The notes under the pieces were generated by a model that saw only the letters and a list, made by a program, of their open reading frames with translations, did no database searches and was not told the origin of the DNA. From Mycobacterium conspicuum (GTDB lineage Bacteria > Actinomycetota > Actinomycetes > Mycobacteriales > Mycobacteriaceae): DNA of 64,000 nt. Shown here piece after piece: positions 50,940 through 59,800 of this stretch. The stretch is taken from NCBI RefSeq assembly GCF_010730195.1, contig NZ_AP022613.1:1798001-1862000 (forward strand), in the 5' to 3' direction. The translations under genes were made by a program, and so were the position numbers. How positions within the stretch are numbered: position 1 is the stretch's first letter; each line of letters begins with the position of its first letter.

Positions 50940-51178
50940 GCCGTTTCAGCAGGTGCTCCCGTCGCTGAGTTGTCTCCGAGTGCCTGTTCACCTTCCGATT
51001 TTGCTGATCGGGGAGCGATCGTCGAGCAATGGCCAGATTTCGGTCTTGAGGATGTCGAGCAGTTCATCGGTGCCATAAATATATGGGAACAGAAGGTGGG
51101 CGATACCACCAATGAGGCCCGCACTTTTGGCCTGCTTGGGTGTGGCCTGGCTGGGGTTGGGTCAGTTAATTTTGTTGG

Positions 51179-52159
51179 GTGAGTATTGCGGCGTTTGTGG
51201 CTGGGGTTGATCGGCTGCTGACGCGTGCGTACGAGCTGTATCCGGCTGGCGGTGAGGGCGAGGCATTGCCTACGTCCGGGGGTGGGGGCTCTATGCCGGG
51301 GTCGCCTGATGGTGGCAGTGGTTTGCAGGTGGGTGTTGTGAGAGCCGCTGGTTCTTATCAGCAGGCGCAGACCGGTGTTGCGGGCTTGGATGAGGAGTTG
51401 CAGCAGGCCGCGGCCCAGGGCGGCGCGATTGGTGAGCAGGGCCGGGTGGCGTCGGGGCTGATTCGTGACCAGGCCCGGACGACGGCGGCCGCGCTGATGC
51501 CGATGGCTAAGTCGCCGGCTGGTGCGCAGCTGTTGATGGCGGCGATGGATCAGCATTTGTCGGCGATGCAGGGACAGTTGCAGTCGACTAAGAGCCAGTA
51601 CAAGGGTGTGTCGGCGACGTTGCGGCAGGTGGGCGCGGGGTATCAGACCCTCTCTAGTGGGGCGAAGGATTCGCCGCCGGCGGTGCCGCTGGACGCGTCG
51701 GGTAAGTGGAAGCCTGGCGATAAGCACCATATGCCGTACTACGCCGGCAAGGGTGGGCTGGGTCCGCCGAACTTTCCTGATTCGCCGCCGTGGGTGGATA
51801 TTTACGACAGGACAAAGGATCCGGATCAGGTTCCGCACTATTTCGTGAGGTCTGATGAGATCCCCGACTACAAGGTGCTTCCGCCGGGCGCCCTCGGTCC
51901 GCCGACGGTGGTCGACGAGCACGGCAATCCCGACTCCTACATCGAGTTGGGCCCCAACTCGGGCGTATGGGTGCCGCAGTCGGCTTTTCCCGGCGCGAAG
52001 TTCTATCCGCCGGGGTGGGCGGGTGATCCGCCGCCCTACGGCTGGGACGAGTACCTGCCGGGTTCAGGGATTTACCTTTGGCACGGGGATATGGTGCCGG
52101 AACCATATCGGCCGTACGGGCCGTTGGGGCCGCCGACTTATCCGCAGGGCGGCCACTGA
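51179..52159 (+). CDS. DUF4226 protein with unidentified Pro/Gly/Tyr-rich C-terminal domain
   Basis: This 326-residue protein starts at a GTG inside the repeated GTTAATTTT-G-TGGGTGAGT start region. The N-terminal 160 residues are a DUF4226 helical domain (FVAGVDRLLTRAYELYPAG, AYQQ-like SYQQAQTGVAGLDEELQQAA, SPAGAQLLMAAMDQHLSAMQGQL). The C-terminal 150 residues are unlike those of the two paralogues downstream: KPGDKHHMPYYAGKGG, DYKVLPPGALGPPTVVDEHGNPDSYIEL, AFPGAKFYPPGWAG and PPYGWDEYLPGSGIYLW. This domain is unassigned; it may be a secreted effector or wall-binding module. Confidence 0.7.
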   Translation: MSIAAFVAGVDRLLTRAYELYPAGGEGEALPTSGGGGSMPGSPDGGSGLQVGVVRAAGSYQQAQTGVAGLDEELQQAAAQGGAIGEQGRVASGLIRDQARTTAAALMPMAKSPAGAQLLMAAMDQHLSAMQGQLQSTKSQYKGVSATLRQVGAGYQTLSSGAKDSPPAVPLDASGKWKPGDKHHMPYYAGKGGLGPPNFPDSPPWVDIYDRTKDPDQVPHYFVRSDEIPDYKVLPPGALGPPTVVDEHGNPDSYIELGPNSGVWVPQSAFPGAKFYPPGWAGDPPPYGWDEYLPGSGIYLWHGDMVPEPYRPYGPLGPPTYPQGGH

Positions 52160-52180
52160 CCGGGCGCCGAAACTGGGGGG

Positions 52181-52772
52181 TGCGTGGCTGTGGCCGGGGG
52201 GATTTGCTCAGGTTAATTTTGGTGGGTGAGTGTTGCGGAGTTCGTGGCTGGGGTTGATCGGCTGCTGACTCGCGGTCATGGGTTGTTTCCGGCCGGGGGG
52301 TGCGGTGAGGGTGGGCAGGTGTTTGCCGCCGGCGCCGGTCGGGGAGCGGTGCCGGCCGCCCCGGGTGGGGACAGCAGCCTGACTGGTGGGGCTACGGCTG
52401 CTGGTGGTGCGTACCAGCAGGCCCAGACGGGTACGGATGGTCTTGATGAGGGCTCGGGGCAGGCGATCACCGACGGCGGGGCGGTGGGCGCTCAGGGCCG
52501 GGCGGCGTCGGGTCTGATTCGTGATCGGGCCCGCGCGGTGGGGGCGGCGACCGCGGGGCTGGGGCGCTCGCCGGCGGGCGCGCAGTTGATCATGGCGACG
52601 ATGGATCAGCATTTGGCGGCGATGCAGCGTCAGCTGGATCAGACCACGGCGCAAAACCGGTTGTTGGCGCTGCGGCTCCGCGAGCTGGCCGCGGGCTATC
52701 GCGGCATCGGGTCAGCGGGGATGGGGGGTAGGCCGCTGTCCGGGCCGGGCGGTTTGACGTCGGGCAGCGGCG
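52181..52772 (+). repeat. Direct repeat, copy 1, covering the DUF4226 coding region
   Basis: About 590 bp, including 45 bp upstream of the start codon, are nearly identical to 54235-54824. Similarity stops where the C-terminal enzymatic domains begin. Confidence 0.8.
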
Positions 52773-53335
52773 GCCTCAGCGGATTGAGCGGGTTGACTGG
52801 CTTGGGAAGTTCGCCAGGGGGTTGGAGCCGTCTGGTTGGATCGGCGCGTAGGGCGCGTGGATCGCGCAGCGCTGAAGCGGCACCGCGTGGCGATGTGGGG
52901 ACTCCGCTAGGCGGGTTGACGCTGGATTCCACTCCGCACGAGGTGGCGGCGGCGATCATCCATGAAGCCCGGCGCCGCGGCTACTCGCCTCACCAGACGA
53001 TCGCGATCTTGTCTGCGGCGATGCAAGAAAGCGGGTTGCGCCCTCGGGCTGTGAGCCCGAATGGGTTGTGGAGGAGCATTTTTCAGCAGGATGCGGGCTA
53101 TCCGGGCCGCAACAATCCGAACACGGCGATCTCGGGGTTTTTTGACCGGCTCGCGCACCACGGCGGCCCGTCGTCACCGGATATTTGGAAGTCGATCTTT
53201 TGGTTACAGCAGCGCCCGGGCGAATCGTCGGCTGAAGCGGCGGTGGCCCACGGCCGCAGGGCCTATCTGAGCGAGATCGAGAGTCAGCTGCCCAAGGCCA
53301 CTGCGTTGTACCGCAGCATCGCAGGGATGTGGTGA
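52226..53335 (+). CDS. DUF4226 protein with C-terminal lysozyme-like domain
   Basis: This 369-residue protein starts at the GTG at 52226. An N-terminal DUF4226 domain (to about residue 165; AGAQLIMATMDQHLAAMQRQLDQ) is followed by a Gly/Ser-rich linker. The C-terminal lysozyme-fold domain runs from about residue 230: EVAAAIIHEARRRGYSPHQTIAILSAAMQESGL, with the likely catalytic Glu in AMQESGL, then SIFQQDAGYPGRNNPNTAISGFFDRL. That domain type is found in mycobacteriophage lysins and cleaves glycan strands. Lacking a Sec signal, it is probably exported through the ESX system. Nearly identical in its first half to the protein at 54280. Confidence 0.78.
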   Translation: MSVAEFVAGVDRLLTRGHGLFPAGGCGEGGQVFAAGAGRGAVPAAPGGDSSLTGGATAAGGAYQQAQTGTDGLDEGSGQAITDGGAVGAQGRAASGLIRDRARAVGAATAGLGRSPAGAQLIMATMDQHLAAMQRQLDQTTAQNRLLALRLRELAAGYRGIGSAGMGGRPLSGPGGLTSGSGGLSGLSGLTGLGSSPGGWSRLVGSARRARGSRSAEAAPRGDVGTPLGGLTLDSTPHEVAAAIIHEARRRGYSPHQTIAILSAAMQESGLRPRAVSPNGLWRSIFQQDAGYPGRNNPNTAISGFFDRLAHHGGPSSPDIWKSIFWLQQRPGESSAEAAVAHGRRAYLSEIESQLPKATALYRSIAGMW

Positions 53336-53455
53336 TGGTGGTGGTGATGAGAGGTGTAGGGTCTCGCGATCCGTGGCGGACTTTCACGAACGATGGTGGG
53401 CGTGATGGCGGATCCGCCAACCTTCGCAGCCGCTACCGTGGCCAACTAAGGCGAG

Positions 53456-53474
53456 GATACCAATAGTTGGTATC
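53456..53474. promoter_or_regulatory. parDE operator
   Basis: A perfect palindrome, GATACCAA-TAG-TTGGTATC, ends 9 bases before the parD start codon. The spacing fits binding by the ribbon-helix-helix antitoxin, alone or with ParE, for autorepression. Confidence 0.75.
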
Positions 53475-53483
53475 ATCCGATAT

Positions 53484-53735
53484 GTGGGCAAGAATACGTC
53501 CTTCAGCCTCGACGAGCATTACAGCGCATTCATCGATGAGGAGGTGGCGTCGGGCCGTTACCGCTCGGCCAGTGACGTCGTGCGTTCTGCTCTGCGGCTG
53601 CTTGAGGATCGTGAGACCCGCCTGCGCGCATTGCGCCAGGCACTCGACGCCGGCGAACGAAGTGGTGAGCCGACACCATTCGACTTCGATGAGTTCGTTG
53701 CGCGCAAGCGAGCTGAGCAACCTCGCCGCCGGTGA
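53484..53735 (+). CDS. parD: ParD-family antitoxin
   Basis: This 83-residue protein starts at the GTG at 53484. The N-terminal ribbon-helix-helix NTSFSLDEHYSAFIDEEVASGRYRSASDVVRSALRLLEDRE binds DNA, and the C-terminal tail (PTPFDFDEFVARKRAEQ) wraps the toxin. It overlaps parE by four bases (GTGA). The pair stabilises plasmids by post-segregational killing, or can tether an integrated element. Confidence 0.9.
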   Translation: MGKNTSFSLDEHYSAFIDEEVASGRYRSASDVVRSALRLLEDRETRLRALRQALDAGERSGEPTPFDFDEFVARKRAEQPRRR

Positions 53736-54028
53736 ACCGGTATGTACTTTCGCCCGCCGCCCGCGCCGACCTGGAACAGATCTGGGATTACACCTGCCAG
53801 CGCTGGGATGACGATCAGGCCGAGGAATACGTCCGTGAAATCCAGCGCGCGATCGAACGAGTGGTCGACAATCCTATGATCGGACGGGCCTGCGACGAAC
53901 TCCGCCCTGGCTACCGGAAGCACGCTGTTGGATCGCACACGCTCTACTACCGGATTGTCACCGGCGACGTGATCAATGTGGTGCGCATACTCCACCAACG
54001 GATGGATGTCGACCGGCACCTCGACTGA
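53732..54028 (+). CDS. parE: ParE-family toxin
   Basis: This 98-residue RelE/ParE-superfamily toxin has YVLSPAARADLEQIWDYTCQRWDDDQAEEYVREIQRAIERVVDNP, RACDELRPGYRKHAVGSHTLYYRIVTGDVINVVRILHQRMD. The R-x-L-x2-H and C-terminal RILHQRMD are ParE-like. ParE toxins poison DNA gyrase. The module sits between the two long direct repeats. Confidence 0.9.
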   Translation: MNRYVLSPAARADLEQIWDYTCQRWDDDQAEEYVREIQRAIERVVDNPMIGRACDELRPGYRKHAVGSHTLYYRIVTGDVINVVRILHQRMDVDRHLD

Positions 54029-54155
54029 TTTCGTGCAGCGCGATGTCGCCGCCAAGATGCCTGGAGACCCTCGGTCAACACTGATCGCCGGCCTCGTAGG
54101 AAATGAAGCGGATCGTGTGACAAGCCGGGCCGGAACCGCCGCGAGATAACCGGGA

Positions 54156-54181
54156 GCATCGCAGGTCAGCATCGCAGGTCA
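54156..54181 (+). repeat. Tandem 13-bp repeat
   Basis: GCATCGCAGGTCA occurs twice head-to-tail in the 251-bp gap between parE and the next DUF4226 gene. No gene is seen in that gap. Confidence 0.55.
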
Positions 54182-54234
54182 GCGGTAGCCGGAGATGTCG
54201 CCGACGGCGAAAACCTACAGTCAGGGGGCAATTG

Positions 54235-54824
54235 TGCGTGGCTGTGGCCGGGGGGATTTGCTCAGGTTAATTTTGGTGGGTGAGTGTTGGGGAGTTCGTG
54301 GCTGGGGTTGATCGGCTGCTGACTCGCGGTTATGGGTTGTTTCCGGCCTGCTTGCCCGGTGAGGGTGGGCAGGTGTTTGCCGCTGGCGCGGGTAGGGGCC
54401 CGGTGCCGGCCGCCCCGGGCGAAGACAGCGGCTTGACTGGTGGCGCGACGGCTGCTGGTGGCGCCTACCAGCAGGTCCAGGCTGGTACGGATGGTCTTGA
54501 TGAGGGCTCGGGGCAGGCGGTCACCCACGGCGGGGCGGTGGGCGCTCAGGGCCGGGCGGCGTCGGGTCTGATTCGTGATCAGGCCCGCGCGGTGGGGGCT
54601 GCGACCGCTGGGTTGGGCCGCTCGCCGGCGGGCGCGCAGTTGATCATGGCGACGATGGATCAGCATTTGGCGGCGATGCAGCGTCAGCTGGATCAAACTA
54701 CGGCGCAAAACCGGTTGTTGGCGCTGCGGCTCCGCGAGCTGGCCGCGGGCTATCGCGGCATCGGGTCAGCGGGGATGGGGGGTATGCCCCTGTCCGGGCT
54801 GGGCGGTTTAACGTCGGGCAGCGG
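54235..54824 (+). repeat. Direct repeat, copy 2, covering the DUF4226 coding region
   Basis: Nearly identical to 52181-52772 with scattered substitutions and a short variable stretch after residue 20. The repeat includes the same start-region sequence ahead of the GTG at 54280. Confidence 0.8.
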
Positions 54825-55311
54825 CGCCTTCAGTGGCGTGACTGGCTTGGCATCGGGCATACCAGCGTCACTGATGGGCAGCCTGCGCAGCGGCGGCGAG
54901 GAGCCGGGTGGTGAGTCGGGTGCCTGGATGTTCGGCGGCGATGGCCGAGGTAGGGGGACGGCGTTGCGGGCAGTGCAGTACGCCGAGACGAAGCTGGGCT
55001 GCCCGTATGTGTGGGGCGCGACGGGGCCACGAACATACGACTGCTCGGGACTGGTCATGGACGCCTACGCTCACACGGGGGTGCGGTTGCCGCGCATGAC
55101 CTACGACATGATTCGGGTGGGCACGCCGGTGGACCGGGCTGACGTGCGGGCCGGTGATTTGGTGTTTTCCAATTTCTCGGGCCGCCGGCCTGAGCATGTG
55201 CAACTCGCGGTGTCCTCGACGAAAGTGATCGAGGCACCCACGCCGGGCGGCCATGTCCAGTATTCGGGCTTCCCGCAAGGACGTGTTGTGGTGAAACGGA
55301 TTATCGGATAA
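54280..55311 (+). CDS. DUF4226 protein with C-terminal NlpC/P60 peptidase domain
   Basis: This 343-residue protein starts at a GTG at 54280. The DUF4226 domain (to about residue 165) is almost the same as at 52226. The C-terminal NlpC/P60 domain has AVQYAETKLGCPYVWGATGP, the catalytic cysteine in TYDCSGLVMDAYAHTG near residue 258, VRAGDLVFSN, and the histidine in RRPEHVQLAVSS. These enzymes cleave gamma-D-Glu-diaminopimelate peptide stems, like RipA/RipB. With no Sec signal, secretion through ESX is inferred. Together with the glycan-cleaving paralogue it could open peptidoglycan for the secretion or transfer apparatus. Confidence 0.82.
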   Translation: MSVGEFVAGVDRLLTRGYGLFPACLPGEGGQVFAAGAGRGPVPAAPGEDSGLTGGATAAGGAYQQVQAGTDGLDEGSGQAVTHGGAVGAQGRAASGLIRDQARAVGAATAGLGRSPAGAQLIMATMDQHLAAMQRQLDQTTAQNRLLALRLRELAAGYRGIGSAGMGGMPLSGLGGLTSGSGAFSGVTGLASGIPASLMGSLRSGGEEPGGESGAWMFGGDGRGRGTALRAVQYAETKLGCPYVWGATGPRTYDCSGLVMDAYAHTGVRLPRMTYDMIRVGTPVDRADVRAGDLVFSNFSGRRPEHVQLAVSSTKVIEAPTPGGHVQYSGFPQGRVVVKRIIG

Positions 55312-55334
55312 CGATTTTCGGTGGGGATGTAGCG

Positions 55335-56870
55335 GTGGTTGAGCCGGGAATGGATAAGGCGGAAGAGTCGCGATGGCGCGGCCGCGGTCTAGGGTTGTCG
55401 ACACGGGTGCAGGTGTCGGGGCACATGTTTTTTGCCCGCCGGGCGGTGTTGGCGATGACGCGGCGGCGGGTGCGGATGGAGGCCGAACCGGGCCGGCGCC
55501 AGTCGATGGCGATGTTGGCGGGTGTGACGATCACCGCGGTGCTGTGTCTGGGGGCGTTGTTTTGGTCGTTCGTGCGCCCGGCTGGTTCGGCGGGGCAGGC
55601 GCGGATTTTGGCGGATCAGGATTCGGGTGCGCTGTATGTGCGAGTGGGGGACAAGCTGTATCCGGCGCTGAATTTGTCGTCGGCGCGGCTGATCGCCGGA
55701 GAGGCGGCCAACCCGGTTCGGGTGCGCCGCAGCGAGATTGAAGCGCACCCGCGGGGGCCGCTGGTCGGTATTGCGGGCGCACCGCAGGATATGGCGGTGA
55801 CGTCGCCGGGCCGCTCGTCGTGGCTGGTGTGCGATGAGATCACCAAAGCGTTCGGGACAGCAGCACCGGAGCCGGTGACGGTGACAATTATTGATGGCCA
55901 GCCGGATCTGGGGCCGCGCCGCCATGTGCTGGGCTCTGGTGATGCGATGGTGCGCCGCTATGGGGATGCGGTGTGGTTGATCCGCGATGGCCGGCGCTCG
56001 CTGATTAATCAGGGCGCCCGGGCGGTGCTGTTGGCGCTGGGGTTGGGCGAGGACGCGGTGTTGGGGTCGCGCCCAATGAGCCGGGCGCTGTTTGATGCCA
56101 TTCCGGTGGGCCCGGAGTTGTCGGTGCCGGTGATCCCGGGAGCTGGGTCGCCGCCACGGTTCGCCGGGGCGCCGGGCCCGATCGGCACGGTGGTGTCGAC
56201 TCCTCAGGTGGGTGGTCAGACGGCCTACTCGGTGGTGCTGACCGATGGCGTGCAGCCGGTGTCGCCGGTGGTGGCTCAGGTGCTGCAAAACGCCGGGCCG
56301 GCTGGCGCGGTGATGCCGGTGGTGGCCGGGCCGGTGTTGGCCAAGTTGCCGGTGGTGCAGACGCTGGATTTGTCGGCATTCCCGGCCGCGCCGCCGCAGG
56401 TGATCGACAGCCAGCTCAACGCGGCGGCCTGCTGGCACTGGGAGAAAGTCGGCGGGGAGTCGATGGCGACGACGTCGGTGATCGCCGGGCCTACCATCCC
56501 GGTGGCCGAAGCCCAGGTGGACAAGGTGGTGGACTTGGTGAAAACCCCGGGCACGCAGATGCAGGCCGACCGCGTGTATTTGGGCCCCGAGTACGCCAAT
56601 TATGTGGTGTCAACCGGTAATTCACCGTCAGCTGCCACGGTGGAGTCGTTGTGGTGGATCTCGGAATCGGGTGTGCGTTTCGGGGTGCCGCGCGAGGAGG
56701 ACACGATGAACGCACTTGGTTTGAAGAAACATTCCCCGAGCCCGGCGCCGTGGCTGGCTCTGCGGCTGCTGGCCGCCGGGCCGGCGCTGTCGCGCGCTGA
56801 TGCGCTGGTGCGCCACAACACGCTGCCTGTCGATGCCAACCCGGCTGAATTGGAGGTGCCGAAGTCGTGA
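55335..56870 (+). CDS. eccB: ESX membrane component EccB
   Basis: This 511-residue core component of the type VII secretion membrane complex has a short cytoplasmic N-terminus (RGLGLSTRVQVSGHMFFARRAVLAM, typical for EccB) and one transmembrane helix (MLAGVTITAVLCLGALFWSFV, residues about 58-78). A large periplasmic domain made of repeats follows (GALYVRVGDKLYPALNLSSARLI, VWLIRDGRRSLIN). The WHWEK cysteine region (AACWHWEKV) and a terminal WLALRLLAAGPALSRADAL are typical. Length is standard. The start is a GTG at 55335, and the stop overlaps the eccC GTG. Confidence 0.93.
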   Translation: MVEPGMDKAEESRWRGRGLGLSTRVQVSGHMFFARRAVLAMTRRRVRMEAEPGRRQSMAMLAGVTITAVLCLGALFWSFVRPAGSAGQARILADQDSGALYVRVGDKLYPALNLSSARLIAGEAANPVRVRRSEIEAHPRGPLVGIAGAPQDMAVTSPGRSSWLVCDEITKAFGTAAPEPVTVTIIDGQPDLGPRRHVLGSGDAMVRRYGDAVWLIRDGRRSLINQGARAVLLALGLGEDAVLGSRPMSRALFDAIPVGPELSVPVIPGAGSPPRFAGAPGPIGTVVSTPQVGGQTAYSVVLTDGVQPVSPVVAQVLQNAGPAGAVMPVVAGPVLAKLPVVQTLDLSAFPAAPPQVIDSQLNAAACWHWEKVGGESMATTSVIAGPTIPVAEAQVDKVVDLVKTPGTQMQADRVYLGPEYANYVVSTGNSPSAATVESLWWISESGVRFGVPREEDTMNALGLKKHSPSPAPWLALRLLAAGPALSRADALVRHNTLPVDANPAELEVPKS

Positions 56871-59800
56871 AGCATGGGTTTGCCCGAAAGGAGACCGCTG
56901 AGGCGCCGTCGTTTCGCCCTGAAACCATTGAGCTGCTTACACCGCTGAAAGTTCCGCCGCCGCAAAGCAAACCGCTGTGGTCGGTGGTGTTGATTGTCGG
57001 CTTGATGGGTTTGGTGGGCGCGATGGTGTGGGTGTCGTTCGCCAGCGGGGCCCGCTCGTTTACCGGGGCGGGCTCGTTGTTTCCGATCGTGATGGTCGGT
57101 GGTCTGATGGCGATGCTGTTCGGCGGGCGCGGGGGCTCGCAGGAGATGTCGCGCTCGAAGCTCGATGCGCTGCGGGCGCGTTTTTGCATGGTCATGGACG
57201 AGCTGCGGGGAATCACTTCGGAGTTGGCTGACCGGTTGGATGAGAACTACCGCTGGTATCACCCGGCGCCGGAGACGCTGGAAGCCAGTGTGGGCAGTGT
57301 GCGGATGTGGGAGCGCAAGCCCAACGGTTCTGATGCGTGGTTCGGGGTGGCCCGGGTGGGGGTGGGTATGACGGATTTGGTGGAGTCGCATGCCGCGGTG
57401 TTCGCCGAGCCGCAGGACGCGCCGACCGATATCGAGCTCGAGCCGGTGACGGGCAAGGTTCTCCAGGAGTTCATGCAGTACCAGACGGTGGCTTATGGGG
57501 TGCCCGCGCTGGTGTCGTTGATGGTGGAGCCCGGTTATGAGCTGCGCGGGCCGCGCGAGCGGGTGCTGGCGTTGATGCGCGCGATCATCTGCGAGTTGGT
57601 GTTTTTTCACGGCCCTGATCATTTGCGGCTGGTGGTGGTGACTTCTGATGTGGCCGAGTGGGATTGGGTGAAGTGGCTGCCGCATGCCGGTGACCCAGTG
57701 GTCGAGGATGGCGCCGGCCCGGTGCGCATGGTGTATGGGTCAGTGGCCGATTTCGTTGCCGCGCAGGCGGATGCGCTGTCATTGCGTGGGCGTGGGGACT
57801 TCCGGGCCCGGCTGGGAGCGTCCAAGGACCCGATTAACCCGTTGCCGCACACGTTGATTGTGTGCGACGCCGAGGTGGGTTGGGATCGTTTCGGAAGCCC
57901 CGAAGGGGTCAACGGGTTGACGTTTTTCGACGTGCGCGGCTCAGGCCGGGTTCCGGCGTGCCGTGATCCGCGCCGGGTGCTCTATATCGGTGAGAACGCG
58001 GTGATCAACGCGGTGCCGCGCGACCCGGTGACGTGGGACGCCCAGGGTAACGAGCCGCAGTTTTTCGCCTACGCCGATCAGGTCAGTCGCGACGCGGCCG
58101 AGACGTTCGCCGAGCGGATGTCGCGCTGGCGGCTGGCCGAGGCCTATGAGGCGATCGAAATCAACACGGGGCAGCGGGTGATGGCCCGAGATATTCTGTC
58201 GTACTACGGCATTGAGGATGCCGCCAATATTGATTTCGAGGGGTTGTGGGCCTCGCGCAGCGACATCAACTCCCCGCAGCGGCTCAAGGTGCCGCTGGGT
58301 AACCGCGCCGATAACAACGAGCTGTTTTTCGTCGACCTTAAAGAGGGCTCCCAGGGCGGTCAGGGCCCGCACGGGGTGATGGCCGGCACCACCGGCTCGG
58401 GCAAGACGATGATGTTGCGTGCGTTAATTGAGTCGCTGATTTTGGGGCATCCGCCGCAAAATCTGCAGTTCATGTTGGCCGACCTCAAAGGCGGCTCGGG
58501 TGTGCGGCCGTTCGCCGGGGTGCCCCATGTGGCCCAGATCATCACCGACCTCGAAGAGGACCAGAGTCTGATGGGCCGCTTCGTCGACGCGCTCGACGGC
58601 GAGATCGCACGACGTAAAGCCTTGTGCGATTTGGCCGGTGCTGATGATGCGACCGAATACAACAAGCTGCGCGCGGATCAGTTGTCGTCGGGGGCCGCCG
58701 AGGTGTTGCCGGCGCTGCCGGTGTTGATGGTGGTCATTGATGAGTTCGCCGAGCTGTTCAAGCTGATGGGCAGTGAGATCCAGGTGGCGCTGGATCGGAT
58801 TTGCCGCCAGGGCCGGGCGTATTGGGTTCATCTGCACATGGCCAGCCAGCAGATCGACACCCGCGCTGAGGCGCTGTTGGAGAACATGGGGTATCGGCTG
58901 GCCCTGCAAACGAAAACACCGCAGGCCGCCGCGGCGATCGGCGTGCCGAACGCGGTGAACCTCAGGGGTTCTGGGCAGTGCTACTTCTTAGAGGGCAGCC
59001 CGTCGAATAGCACCTTGACGAAATTTCAAGGCGAGTTCTTGTGGCGTGAGTACCGCAAACCCGGCACCGAGGACCTCGACGGCGGCCCCCAAGCTGAGGG
59101 GGCGTCGGTCAGTTATTTTGCGCCGCAATTGTTCTCCACGGATTTCACCCCGCTGCCGCTGCCCGATGAATCCGAGGCCTCCGCACCCGCCGACGATGCG
59201 GGCGGCGACGTCGACGAGGTGATCGAGGCGCCCCGCGACAGCGAGGATGCCGAGGCCGTCACTGCGCTAATGCGCCCACAGGTGGGTCGCATCATCATCG
59301 ACCAGCTGCGCCGAATTGACTTTGAGCCCTACCGGCTGTGGAAGCCGCCGCTGGGTGCGCCGTGGAGTGTGGAGAAATTGGTGAACACCCATCTGGGGCG
59401 GCGCTGGGACAGCGACTATGCGCGCACCCCGAATTTGGTGTTCCCGATCGGGCTGGTGGACCGGCCGTTCAAGCACGACCAGCATCCGTTGACGGTTGAC
59501 GTGTCGGGCCCGGGGGCCAATGTGGTGATCGTCGGCGCTCAGGGCTCGGGCAAGACGACGGCGCTGCAGGACCTGATTTGCGCGGCGGCCATGACCCATA
59601 CTCCCGAGCAGGTGCAGGTCTATTGCTTGGCGTTTTCCTCGGCGGCGCTGGGTAGTGTGGCGGAGTTGCCGCATGTCGGTGGTGTGGCGATGTCGCTGGA
59701 CGGCGACGGTGTGCGCCGCACCGTGGCGGAGATGACGGCGCTGCTGGCCTCACGTAAGCGCAGTTTCGAGGCGACCGGCGTGATGTCGATGGAGGTGTTT

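Noticed and set aside
50970..51182. 70-codon frame in the gap before the first DUF4226 gene
   Set aside because: Weak GTG start and no family resemblance; it overlaps the conserved start region of the next gene. I cannot support it.
55389..56438. Long frame opposite eccB, rich in Arg and His
   Set aside because: Antisense shadow of a well-supported gene.
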